Source: Pyxidicoccus xibeiensis
Lineage (GTDB): Bacteria > Myxococcota > Myxococcia > Myxococcales > Myxococcaceae
Length of the DNA: 64,000 nucleotides
Reading direction: 5' to 3'
NCBI RefSeq assembly: GCF_024198175.1
Contig: NZ_JAJVKV010000005.1
Location: 248,001 to 312,000 of the forward strand
In this document: in pieces, positions 45,916 to 54,232 of the stretch
How the letters are laid out: the number at the start of each line of letters is the position of its first letter
Position numbering within the stretch: position 1 is the stretch's first letter
Position numbers and translations under genes: made by a program
The notes under the pieces: model-generated
What the model was told of the DNA's origin: nothing
Databases searched by the model: none
What the model saw: only the letters and a program-made list of their open reading frames with translations

Positions 45916-46065
45916 GACGGCCGTCACCGTTCGTGGGCATGGCCCCACAGAACAGGGGGGACTGTCCACCTCACGGGCCCTGTCGCTCCTGGCGCGAAGT
46001 GCGCGTCTTCACAGTGCCGGAGCGGACGCAACGGGGTTGGTCCTGCAATTGCTTTGCTAGTCGTC

Positions 46066-49014
46066 ATGAGACTTCTCATAAACAAAGAAACCTGGCTGAT
46101 TTCATCACTCACCGCTGTATTCCTGCTCGCCTGCACGGGCGACGCTCCGTCTCCTTCCTCCCAAACGCCTGAAGATCCCCCGCTTGCGGCCACGTCATTC
46201 CAGCTCACGCTCACCCAGACCGGCGCCGGCACGGTCTCTTCCAGCCCCTTGGGCGTGTCGTGCGGTGCGACCTGCGCGGCCTCGTTCGCCAGCGGTACCG
46301 CCGTCACGCTGACCGCTGAGCCCGCGGCGGGCTACAGCTTCGGCGGCTGGAGCGGAGCCGGCTGTACCGGCAAGGCCGCCTGCACCACCACCCTCACCGC
46401 CGACACCGCCGTGGAGGCCAGCTTCACCCCGGCAGCCGTCGCGGGTGCCCAGTACATCCCGCTGAGCCTTGCCGCGGGTCCCGCCGCCAACAAGGTCCCA
46501 GTGCGTACGGGTGTGCCCCTTCCCAGGGGGGCGCTGTCCAACATCTCCGCGCTGCGGCTGGAAACCGGCGATGGCAGCCAGGAAGTGCCGGCCCAGTTCG
46601 ACGCCATCTCGCGCTGGCCGGATGGCTCCATCAAGGTGGCCCTGGCCCACCTGGTGACGGACCTTGGCGCCGCCCGGTCCTACCGGGTTGCCTATGGCGA
46701 CGGCGTGGTTCGCGCCGCGCTGCCGCGCAACGTGGCCATCGGAGGCAGCCCGTCGACCGGGCTCACCGTCGATACCGGCCTGGTGAAGTTCACCGTCAGC
46801 AACAAGGGCGTCATCACCCAGCTGTGGCGGGACGCCAACGGCAACGGCACGTTCGAAGCGGGTGAGCAGCTCATCGACGCCGGTGACCTCTTCATGGTCA
46901 ACGTCTACGACAACCTCGAGTACACCGCCTCCGCGGCCACCGACGCGGTCGTCACCGTGGAGGAGAGCGGACCGATGCGAGCGGTCATCAAGGCGCAGGG
47001 CTCGCTCACCAGCGGCAGCGGCGCGAAGTTGATCAAGTACCTGGTCCGCTACTACGCGCACCAGGGCTCCGACAAGGTCGACCTGGAAGTCTCCATCATC
47101 GACGACCGTCTCGAGGCCAACGTCCAGAGCACGCCTGCGTCGTTTGCCATCGCCGCCAAGGCCATGGGCATGCGCTGGCGCTACCTGTCCGACGGCGCGG
47201 CCGACTACCGTTTCGGGGGCGAAGGCGGCGTGGCGTATGGCGCCAAGGTCTCCGGCGAGCACTTCCTGCTGCAGAAGGGCCAATTCCGTTTCGAGGACGG
47301 CGTCGACCTGGGCCATACCTTCAGCTACAGCGGCGTGGGCACGGGAGCCCGGGCCCCCGGCTGGGTGGCGCTGGACTCCGGCAGCCGTCACCTGGCCCTG
47401 ATGGTCAGGGACTTCTGGAAGCAGTTCCCGGGTGAGCTGAGCGTCAATGGCAACACCCTCACGGCATCCTTGTTTCCGGCGCGTGGCGGCAGTGCGGAGA
47501 CCACGCAGCCGGCGCTGTCGGGCAGCAGCTATCGCCGCGCGGAGAGCATGTACTTCGCGCGTCCAGGAGGCGCGAAGACCTACCAGTTGCGCTTTGCCTT
47601 CGGCAGCGGCACTCCGACCACCAACGCCCTCCATGCACTGAACGACAGCTATCAGCGCCACCGCCTGGAGCTGACGGCCACTCCGGCCTGGTACGTCTCC
47701 TCAGGTGTCTTCGGCGAGCTGAATGTCGGCACTCCGACCGGGGCCACCAGGGGCTACGACGCTGCCTTGATGGAAAACATCTACGTGAGGAGCGTCGAGC
47801 AGACCGATGGCAACGCCACCATGTTTGGCTGGCGCGACTTCGGCGACCGGCTGCGACCGGGCTGGGCGCTGGTGGTCAACGGCGTGGAAGTGCCCAGCTT
47901 CTACAATGACACCCATGTCGGTTCGAACAACTTCTTCACGCAGTTCCTGCGCAGCGGGGATCAGCGCTGGTTCGAGCTGGCTGACATCAGCACCCGTCAC
48001 TTCATGGACTTCGACGTGTCCCATGGGCCTCGCGCCGGATACTGGAACACGGGAGGTCTGCCGCAGCCGGCGGGTGAGGTGCACGCCATCAACCATGAGA
48101 ACGTGGACCACCAGGTCCGCAACCTGCACTGGGGCCACGCGCACGTGAGCGGCCTGAGCAACAGCTACCTGCTCACCGGCGACAAGCGCTCGCTCGACGT
48201 GCTCACGGAGATCGCCAACTGGTGGAAGTTCATGTCGCCATACTTCTTCAAGCGCCCGTTCAAGGCGGCGGACCTCCACCGCGAGGCCGAGCGTGACTTC
48301 GCCTGGCCCCTCTACGTGATGAATGAATACGTGCGGGCGACCGGTGATGCGACGTACCACAAGGACGTCGCGGGCGGTCTGGTCAGCTACCTCCTCCAGT
48401 GGTTCAGGACCCCGCTCAACCATGTGGGCTTCAACCCGGCGACGGGGAGCGTCTCCAACACGGTGCTCGGGGTGAACGATGCGGCCCAGGGGACGGGTTA
48501 CTGGACCATGACGAAGATGGACAACAATGGCGGGTACAACGCCACCGGTACCAACCCCTGGATGGCGGGCGCGCTCCTGGGGAATCTCATCAAGTTCCGC
48601 GAAGCGGACCTCCAGTTCGCCGCCGCGGGCAAGGCGTCGGGGGTGAGCCAGTCCGCGCTCATCGACATGTTGCTGCAGGGCATGAACTACGTGGTCAAGT
48701 ATGGCTACGACAGCAGCAAGAAGTACTTCGTGTACTCGGAGGTGATTCGCGGCACCAACGGTGGTGACAATCACATCATCTATGCGCTGGGCTACCTGGA
48801 CCGCCTGTACAAGCAGGAGCTCGCGGCGGGCCGCGTGGCCCACCCGGAGTGGTTTGACACCCGGAGCACGTGGGGCACCATTGCCGCCCGTCGTTACGAT
48901 GAGCTGCAAGCCATGGTGGTGGGGGCGAACACCCAGTCGTATGGCTTCTATGGCTACGAGATTGTCTATCCGGCCGACTTCTTCAGCGTGATGAAGGACA
49001 CGCTCGGCCGGTAG
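46066..49014 (+). CDS. Exo-rhamnogalacturonan lyase-like lipoprotein with InlB-type B-repeat
   Basis: The start is ATG 46066, 982 residues; the upstream open frame lacks a signal. The lipoprotein signal is WLISSLTAVFLLAC. Residues 45-125 form an InlB-like B-repeat (GAGTVSSSPLGVSCGATCAA, GYSFGGWSGAGCTGKAACTT). The rest resembles the PcRGLX/YetA family: VPVRTGVPLPRGALSN, RWPDGSIKVALAHLV, VKFTVSNKGVITQLWRDANG, MVRDFWKQFPGELSVNG, HINHEN-like AINHENVDHQVRNLHWGHAH, GALLGNLIKFREADLQF. A beta-sandwich then an alpha-toroid is expected. The first 20 codons are unusually AT-rich. The substrate is inferred from family only. Confidence 0.78.
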   Translation: MRLLINKETWLISSLTAVFLLACTGDAPSPSSQTPEDPPLAATSFQLTLTQTGAGTVSSSPLGVSCGATCAASFASGTAVTLTAEPAAGYSFGGWSGAGCTGKAACTTTLTADTAVEASFTPAAVAGAQYIPLSLAAGPAANKVPVRTGVPLPRGALSNISALRLETGDGSQEVPAQFDAISRWPDGSIKVALAHLVTDLGAARSYRVAYGDGVVRAALPRNVAIGGSPSTGLTVDTGLVKFTVSNKGVITQLWRDANGNGTFEAGEQLIDAGDLFMVNVYDNLEYTASAATDAVVTVEESGPMRAVIKAQGSLTSGSGAKLIKYLVRYYAHQGSDKVDLEVSIIDDRLEANVQSTPASFAIAAKAMGMRWRYLSDGAADYRFGGEGGVAYGAKVSGEHFLLQKGQFRFEDGVDLGHTFSYSGVGTGARAPGWVALDSGSRHLALMVRDFWKQFPGELSVNGNTLTASLFPARGGSAETTQPALSGSSYRRAESMYFARPGGAKTYQLRFAFGSGTPTTNALHALNDSYQRHRLELTATPAWYVSSGVFGELNVGTPTGATRGYDAALMENIYVRSVEQTDGNATMFGWRDFGDRLRPGWALVVNGVEVPSFYNDTHVGSNNFFTQFLRSGDQRWFELADISTRHFMDFDVSHGPRAGYWNTGGLPQPAGEVHAINHENVDHQVRNLHWGHAHVSGLSNSYLLTGDKRSLDVLTEIANWWKFMSPYFFKRPFKAADLHREAERDFAWPLYVMNEYVRATGDATYHKDVAGGLVSYLLQWFRTPLNHVGFNPATGSVSNTVLGVNDAAQGTGYWTMTKMDNNGGYNATGTNPWMAGALLGNLIKFREADLQFAAAGKASGVSQSALIDMLLQGMNYVVKYGYDSSKKYFVYSEVIRGTNGGDNHIIYALGYLDRLYKQELAAGRVAHPEWFDTRSTWGTIAARRYDELQAMVVGANTQSYGFYGYEIVYPADFFSVMKDTLGR

Positions 49015-49048
49015 GCGGGAGCCGGCTCACGGCCACCGCGCGGCGCTT

Positions 49049-49486
49049 TCAGCGATGGGGTTGGAAGGAGAGCCACCGCAGCCGCGCGGCTTCGGTGGCC
49101 TCCTTGACGCGCCGGTGGACGAGGACCTCGCCGTTGAACCGGTCCAGGCGGAACATCAGGGCCCCTCCAGTGTGCGAGGGGTCCAGCGGCGTGTCCCTGG
49201 GCACCATCCCGATGACGTTGATGGCCTTGTCGCCGTCCAGGCGCGTCTGGCCATCCTCGGAGAGGAGCACCGCCTCGTACGCGTCGAGGTTGGAGACCCC
49301 CGCCTGTCGCAGGACCTCGAAGAGCACCTTGCTGACCACCGGCGTCGAGTCGAACCAGTGAAGTGCCTGGGCCTGCTCGTCGCCGGTCACGATCTCGAGT
49401 TCGACCGGCAACCCGTCTTTCTCCAACGCGGCCCCCTCGTGCCGCAGGGCCGCGGCCGGTTTTCCGGCAACCTCCGCTGAACGCAT
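49049..49486 (-). CDS. Small protein resembling Imm11-type immunity proteins
   Basis: The start is uncertain: ATG 49486 is used here (145 residues); ATG 49534 and GTG/ATG 49597 are also in frame, but 49597 would run past the divergent gene's start. Motifs: WFDSTPVVSKVLFEVLRQAG, AINVIGMVPRD, ALMFRLDRFNGEVLVHRRVK followed by EATEAARLRWLSF. The order PVVS...NV-x-G-x-V...FRL...VHRRVKEA is reminiscent of Imm11 (DUF1629) immunity proteins common in myxobacteria. No toxin gene is adjacent. The family call is tentative. Confidence 0.55.
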   Translation of the reverse strand: MRSAEVAGKPAAALRHEGAALEKDGLPVELEIVTGDEQAQALHWFDSTPVVSKVLFEVLRQAGVSNLDAYEAVLLSEDGQTRLDGDKAINVIGMVPRDTPLDPSHTGGALMFRLDRFNGEVLVHRRVKEATEAARLRWLSFQPHR

Positions 49487-49564
49487 GGGCGCTTTCTCAG
49501 GGGACTTCCTCGCATCGGCGGAGCGCGGCAGCATGGCGTCCGGGCTCGTGGGGAGAAGCGCCGC

Positions 49565-50377
49565 ATGGACACACCGGTCAGCCTCGACTCTTGTCACACC
49601 ATCCTGAAGACGGCCTTGCAGGCCTCCGCTCCGGAGACCTGGCCCCTCGGGCCGTTCGCCCTGGGCGGCCCCCGGCCGGTATGTCCTGCCGTGGGGCAGG
49701 TGGAGCTGGGGCTGTGGTTCGCGTCACTCGTGGCCCCGCTGCTTCGCGACAAGGTCGAGCAGGCCGAGGCGAGGCAGGTGCTGGAGCAGGTGCGGGGCTT
49801 CCTGGCGGAACGTGGGCGTGTCCCCTCCGAGGAGTGGAACCGGTACGCTCACGGCGGGACGATGCAGAGCCGCATGGGGCTCATGTACCAGCGGCTTCAG
49901 GCCTGCTCGGAATCGGTCCGCGGCGAGTCGGAGGCCCTCGCGGTGGCGCGCCGTGCCGCGGGAGCCGCGGCCTCGCTGTGCCGTGGAAAGGACGACGTCG
50001 TCTTCGTCCACCTCAATGCCTCGGTGGGGCGCGTGGTGCGGTTGCTGGAGGGGGCCGCGGGCGGGGCACTGATGCCGCTGCGCGACTTCCTCGCGGAGCT
50101 CGACGCCCGCATCCTCCGGCTGGAGTGCTCGGCGGCCATCGCCCCGTTGGTGCCCGGCGGTGCCGTCCCCGACATCGCCGAAGTGCTATGGCGGGGCGAC
50201 GGGGGCAAGGGCCGCGTCCTCCACTTCATCGCGCGCCTGTCCGATGGAACCTACGGGCTGGTGACGAAGCTCGGCCGGCGGTGGGCCTGGGTGCACGGCA
50301 ATCGCGACGAGGTGCTCGCCTCGGTGCCGGACACGCTCTTCCCCGAGGCTGCTCGCGCCGTGATGAAGGAGGACTGA
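49565..50377 (+). CDS. Hypothetical protein (270 aa)
   Basis: Starts at ATG 49565 with GGGAG upstream. The N-terminal two thirds are helical (VELGLWFASLVAPLLRDKVE, ARQVLEQVRGFLAERGRVPS). The C-terminal 80 residues look like a small beta domain (VLHFIARLSDGTYGLVTKLG, RRWAWVHGNRDEVLASVPD). No signal peptide and no catalytic motif. It is divergent from the Imm11-like gene, with starts close or overlapping. It converges on the TetR gene, whose present reading frame overlaps this one by 192 bp. Confidence 0.6.
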   Translation: MDTPVSLDSCHTILKTALQASAPETWPLGPFALGGPRPVCPAVGQVELGLWFASLVAPLLRDKVEQAEARQVLEQVRGFLAERGRVPSEEWNRYAHGGTMQSRMGLMYQRLQACSESVRGESEALAVARRAAGAAASLCRGKDDVVFVHLNASVGRVVRLLEGAAGGALMPLRDFLAELDARILRLECSAAIAPLVPGGAVPDIAEVLWRGDGGKGRVLHFIARLSDGTYGLVTKLGRRWAWVHGNRDEVLASVPDTLFPEAARAVMKED

Positions 50378-51682
50378 TTCATGACGCGGAAGAGTCCTGC
50401 GGCATCCGGGAGGCTCCGAGCGCTCCCGGAGCCATGGCATGCAGGAACGTGGCGAGCGCCATGGCCTCCAGTGCGTTGCTTGCCACGGAGCCCGGCAGGG
50501 GCCTCCCGAGTGCGGTGTCCTCATCTCCGCGGGGCCGCATCGAAGAACGCGACAGGGCCTGGAGTGCACCGAGCGCCCGAACGCAGAAGCATCCTGAGCT
50601 GCTGCCAGGGCCTCTGCGACCGTCATGGCTTCGGACCGCGCCACGCCCGCGCCCGCGGGCGAATCACTCAACGCGCACCGCCCTGGGGCTTCGCGTGCGG
50701 CAGTTGCCGGAGTACCGCGCTCCACCATGGCGCGAGGACCACGCGCGGCAGTTGCCGGAGTACCGCGCTCCACCATGGCGTGGGGACGCTTCGTATCCAC
50801 GGGCGCAGCGCCCGGCCGAGGCGCCGCCGCGTCCTCATCCATTGCCGCCGCCGCGTCACAGTCGAGCGCTTGGTCCGAGGCCTTCGCGCCCGCTGGAGGC
50901 GGATGCGCCGCGCCAGCAGCCATTGCCGCCGCCGCGTCCAGGTCGGGCGCCTCATCCGAGGCCTTCTCGCTGTCTGGAGGCGGATGCGCCGCCGCGCCAG
51001 CATCCATTGCCGCCGTCGGTTCGCTGTCACGTGTTTCTACCGGGGCCTCACCTCCGTCCGGAGGCGACATGCCGCCAGGCCCCCGGGGAGCCGACTTCTC
51101 CCTGGGCGCCAGCGCTCGCCAGAGCGCCTCGGCTGACGCGAGCACGTCCTCTTCCGTGACTGCGCCTTCCCTCCTCATCGTCACCCGCCCCAGCTCTGCC
51201 AGCGCGCCCCACACCAGGCACGTCCTCGCCATCGTGGAACCTGGCTCCAGCGCTCCGTCACGCTCGCCCTGGCTGACGACCTCCCGGACCAGGTCTCGCA
51301 CCCGCCAGCCTCGCTCGTCGTCCAACCCCTGCTCCGGACGGGCGTGCAGGAAGACGAAGCTGAAGACGCCGGGCATCCGCAATACGTAGTGGGCCAGCAG
51401 CCTCCAGAGGGCGAAGAAGCCTGCGCGAAAGCCCGCCCCCTCGTCCGTGCTGGCCATCTGGAACTCGTAGCGCGCATAGCGGTACAGCTCGTCGTCGGAG
51501 AAGTCCCGAATGGCCAGCGCACAGCCCCGCTTGCTGCCGTAGCGCCGGTACAGCGAGCCCACCGACATGCGCATCACCCGCGCCAGCTCCGCGGCCGGGG
51601 TGTTGTCGTAGCCCCGCTGCGCCATCACCGCCGCCGCCTCCTCCATCCGCGTGGCCACGAACTGCTGGTACAGCTCCATCAT
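50186..51682 (-). CDS. TetR-family regulator with long repetitive tail, probably frameshifted near its end
   Basis: The start is ATG 51682 after a GGGGGTGGG ribosome site; 498 codons in the present frame. The HTH (residues 1-50) contains MEEAAAVMAQRGYDNTPAAE and LARVMRMSVGSLYRRYGSKR. The ligand domain runs to about 200. A disordered Ala/Pro/Asp-rich tail follows, built from 27-28 residue repeats (AAAMAAGAAHPPPAGAKASD). Beyond about 50590 the frame loses coding character. The next frame instead reads GALQALSRSSM ... ALEAMALATFLHAMAPGALG and stops at 50379, 2 nt past the convergent gene's stop. A one-base indel near 50570-50590 would explain this. It probably represses the adjacent efflux operon. 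Confidence 0.75.
   Translation of the reverse strand: MMELYQQFVATRMEEAAAVMAQRGYDNTPAAELARVMRMSVGSLYRRYGSKRGCALAIRDFSDDELYRYARYEFQMASTDEGAGFRAGFFALWRLLAHYVLRMPGVFSFVFLHARPEQGLDDERGWRVRDLVREVVSQGERDGALEPGSTMARTCLVWGALAELGRVTMRREGAVTEEDVLASAEALWRALAPREKSAPRGPGGMSPPDGGEAPVETRDSEPTAAMDAGAAAHPPPDSEKASDEAPDLDAAAAMAAGAAHPPPAGAKASDQALDCDAAAAMDEDAAAPRPGAAPVDTKRPHAMVERGTPATAARGPRAMVERGTPATAAREAPGRCALSDSPAGAGVARSEAMTVAEALAAAQDASAFGRSVHSRPCRVLRCGPAEMRTPHSGGPCRAPWQATHWRPWRSPRSCMPWLRERSEPPGCRRTLPRHESVLLHHGASSLGEERVRHRGEHLVAIAVHPGPPPAELRHQPVGSIGQARDEVEDAALAPVAPP
50698..50780. repeat. 48-bp tandem duplication inside the TetR tail
   Basis: The 35-nt core at 50698-50732 recurs exactly at 50746-50780 (48 bp apart) and encodes two copies of HAMVERGTPATAAR-like sequence on the minus strand. 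Confidence 0.75.
50840..51010. repeat. 81/84-bp tandem repeat inside the TetR tail
   Basis: Copies start with CATTGCCGCCG at 50840, 50921 and 51005 (the third partial). The in-frame period of 27/28 codons encodes Ala/Pro/Asp-rich units. Confidence 0.7.
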
Positions 51683-51714
51683 CTGCCCACCCCCTGCCGG
51701 ACCGACCCGCCCGT

Positions 51715-51732
51715 GGAAGGAACGTTCCTTCC
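51715..51732. promoter_or_regulatory. Perfect 18-bp palindrome, probable TetR operator
   Basis: GGAAGGAACGTTCCTTCC is a perfect palindrome centred 41 bp upstream of the TetR ATG. Length, symmetry and position fit a TetR autoregulatory operator. No second perfect copy was found near the efflux operon start at 52675. Confidence 0.65.
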
Positions 51733-52674
51733 GCCAGAGCCTTCCTACCGGGTGGGGCTGACATGCAGACGGCGGACGACCGGGCAGGTTCGCTCGAGAC
51801 CACGGCCCGCAGAGGCCGGAAGGTCCTTGCGGGTTCATGCGGTGCGGGGCTCCCTCCAGGCTTCGGGCCAGCCTCCCCGAGGGCCTGCCCGGGGCGTAGC
51901 CCGGACTTCCCTGGGGCGTGGGGCTCTGGCACGGCATGGTCCGCACGGAGGGCTGATCGTCCCTCCTTGGGGCTTCGGAGGAACGCTCACTCCACGAGGG
52001 CTCGCTCCCTCCGCCCTGTCAGGCAGGAGTCATCCGTGTCTTGAATGAGGCGCGGCGAGCCCGGGTTGTCAGGCGGTGTGCCGTGCGCGCGTCAAGGGAC
52101 GCATGCTCGTCTGAATGCGCGGTGGTTGATTCGTCTGCTCGCCGGGGTGTCCGGCCGCACGGGTCCTACACGCCCTATAACGGTCCTAAGGTTGCAACGC
52201 TCGGGCGACCGAGCGCGCGAGCAGCGTGGTGTCTCCCGTAGATGCCCGCCGCGTGCCCACTGCCGTCCTCCGGGACAGGTAAGAGCGGCCGTAGCCACTG
52301 ATGCCCCGTGCACTCGGGCGCCCCGGCGAGCAGACGAATCCAAGCGCCACACTGCTGGCGCTACCCCTTCACCATGAGGGCGGGCAGGTGACGCCCTGCC
52401 GCAGGCACTCAGGACGCCGAGCCTCTACAGGGCGCCCGCTGGGGCCAGGCCCCGGTGTCTCCCGCCACCGCCAGGCTCTTGTCCTCCCATGCAGGGAACG
52501 GAACAGGCCCGTTCGCCGCACCTGCGTGCCCGTTCGCCGCACGGCAAGGCCCACCGGCTGAACACTCCGGCAGTGGAGGGGGCTGGCGGGCACTGTGTCC
52601 CTCGCAACCCGGTTGCCACGGATGGACCCGGGGCTGCTCACAGGTCGCTCCCTTCCTTCCTCCACGTCTGGCGC
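51733..52674. other. Long non-coding gap between TetR and the efflux operon
   Basis: About 940 bp with no reading frame of convincing codon bias, unusually long for a regulator/efflux divergent pair. It contains the inverted-repeat element at 52128-52340. It also holds two 15-bp direct repeats (GCCCGTTCGCCGCAC at 52507 and 52528), about 150 bp before tolC, which may be protein-binding sites. Confidence 0.55.
52128..52340. repeat. Inverted-repeat-bounded structured element with 23S rRNA-like core
   Basis: The perfect 20-bp inverted repeat GATTCGTCTGCTCGCCGGGG (52128-52147) with its complement (52321-52340) extends to about 27 bp with G-T pairs inward. Inside, CTATAACGGTCCTAAGGT (52175-52192) is identical to the conserved I-CeuI core of bacterial 23S rRNA. 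A 7-bp stem CGCTCGG/CCGAGCG with GNRA loop GCGA follows at 52198-52215. No target-site duplication is evident. It could be a non-coding RNA, a MITE-like element or an rRNA-derived relic. Confidence 0.6.
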
Positions 52675-54039
52675 ATGGCCACCCCTCCCGTCCTCCTCCT
52701 GGCGCTCCTCGCGGTCTCCTCCCAGACTGAGCCCACCCCGTCCCCCGTCCTCTTCCAGCCGAAGGTGGAGGACGCGATGCTCACCCCCGTCCCTCCCGCC
52801 CCCCGGCTGGTGAAGGACTGGAACGAGGCGCTGGGCCTGGTGCGCGAGCGCTCCACGGACCTGCGCAGCGCCGAGGCCGGCGTCCAGCGCGCCTCGGGCC
52901 GCTGGCGTCAGGCCCTCGGCGCGCTGCTGCCCAACGCGCGCGTCCAGGCCGGCGTGGCCCATGACCTCCTCAACCCGGACGTGCCCGCGGGGGTGTCCCC
53001 CGGTGCCGCTGGCGACGGGCGCACGCCCACCACGCCCGCGGGCACCGTCACCGCGACGCTGACGCAGTCGGTGGTGGACGTGAGCGCCTGGCGCGGGCTG
53101 TCCTCGGCCCGGGCCGCCGAGGCCGGCGCGGTGGCCAGCCTCCAGGACGTGCGCCGCCGCCTCACGCTGGGCGTGGCGCAGGTGCTGGTGGCCACGGTGG
53201 CCGCCGAGCGCGCCGCGGAAATCAACCGGGTGGGGCTGCGCCAGGCACTGGAGCGCGCCGCCCTCACCCAGCGCAGCTTCGAGCTGGGCGCGGGAAACCA
53301 GCTGGACGTGGTGCGCGTGGAGCAGGACGTGGCGGTGGCGCGCGGCGCCCTCATCGCCGGTGACGAGCAGCTTCGCCAGACGCGCGAGGCGCTGGGCTTC
53401 ACGCTGGGCTTCGGCCAGCCGGTGGGCGTCGACCCGTCCTTCAACCTGCAGGGCCTGGTGGACCAGACGCGCAATGACTGCGCCCCGCTGGAGAGCCTGG
53501 ACGCACGGCCCGACCTGGTGGCGTCGCGCGCCCAGGTGGAGTCCGCCAAGGACAGCCGGCGTCAGGCCTCCGCCGGCTACCTGCCCACGCTGGGCGTCTC
53601 CAGCACCCTCTACGGCCTCACCACCGACCCGGGCTTCGGCCGCTTCGCCACGTGGAATGTCTCCGCCGTGCTCTCGGTGCCGATTTGGGAAGGTGGCAGC
53701 CGCTCGGGGCTGGTGCGCGAGCGCGCGGGCGTGGAGGAGCAGGCGTCCGCGGCGCTGGAGAGCGCGCGCCGGGACGTGGAGCTGGAGGTGGCCCAGGCGC
53801 GGCGCGGGGTGCAGGTGGCCGAGGCGCTGGTGAAGACGGCGACCGAGTCGAGAGACCTCGCGGAGCGCACCGACCGGCTGACGCGCCGGGCTTTTGAAGT
53901 GGGCCGCGGCAGCAGCCTGGAGCTGGTGCAGAGCGCGGCGGCCCTGCGCCAGGCACAGCTGACGCTGGTGCTGCGCGAATTCGAGCTGGTCCAGGCACGC
54001 CTGGACGCATTCCTGACGGAGGCCCGGTGCGACTGGTGA
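52675..54039 (+). CDS. TolC-family outer-membrane efflux protein
   Basis: The start is ATG 52675, 454 residues, with a short signal (MATPPVLLLALLAVSS). Two related outer-membrane-factor halves are seen, each with long helices: DWNEALGLVRERSTDLRSAE then VSAWRGLSSARAAEAGAVAS, and DARPDLVASRAQVESAKDSR then TWNVSAVLSVPIWEGGSRSG. The end reads LTLVLREFELVQARLDAFL. It forms the outer-membrane channel of the tripartite RND pump encoded downstream. Its last codons overlap the first copy of the repeated adaptor start. Confidence 0.88.
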   Translation: MATPPVLLLALLAVSSQTEPTPSPVLFQPKVEDAMLTPVPPAPRLVKDWNEALGLVRERSTDLRSAEAGVQRASGRWRQALGALLPNARVQAGVAHDLLNPDVPAGVSPGAAGDGRTPTTPAGTVTATLTQSVVDVSAWRGLSSARAAEAGAVASLQDVRRRLTLGVAQVLVATVAAERAAEINRVGLRQALERAALTQRSFELGAGNQLDVVRVEQDVAVARGALIAGDEQLRQTREALGFTLGFGQPVGVDPSFNLQGLVDQTRNDCAPLESLDARPDLVASRAQVESAKDSRRQASAGYLPTLGVSSTLYGLTTDPGFGRFATWNVSAVLSVPIWEGGSRSGLVRERAGVEEQASAALESARRDVELEVAQARRGVQVAEALVKTATESRDLAERTDRLTRRAFEVGRGSSLELVQSAAALRQAQLTLVLREFELVQARLDAFLTEARCDW

Positions 54040-54232
54040 GGCGGGGACGGGCGCCGAAGGCGCTGAAGCAAGGAGATTCGAATTCGGCCATGCGCACCTG
54101 GATGCCTTCCCGACGGAGGCCCGGTGCGACTGGTGAGGCGGGGACGGGCGCCCAAGGCGCTGAAGCAGAGATTCAAGCTCATCCAGGCACGCCTGGATGC
54201 ATTCCTGACGGAGGCCCGGTGCGACTGGTGAG
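53977..54232 (+). repeat. Three tandem copies of the tolC-end/adaptor-start junction
   Basis: A 40-nt core at 54001-54040, 54098-54137 and 54193-54232 (periods 97 and 95 bp) encodes in each copy the TolC tail EARCDW plus stop, overlapping a GTG start reading VRLVR. Flanks are also repeated but diverged. Copy 1 ends the real tolC; copy 3 carries the likely adaptor start. Confidence 0.85.

Noticed and set aside
52160..52200. A true 23S rRNA gene or fragment of an rrn operon
   Set aside because: Only 18-22 nt match; sequence on both sides is unrelated to 23S rRNA, so it is reported as an element with an rRNA-like core, not an rRNA gene.
51758..52674. Several 60-230 codon frames in the TetR-tolC gap
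   Set aside because: Arg/Pro/Gly-rich, no ribosome site, no domains, and they overlap each other on both strands.
54027..54218. N-terminal 64 residues before the adaptor signal peptide
   Set aside because: Encoded by the duplicated junction repeats; the lipoprotein signal and best ribosome site belong to GTG 54219.
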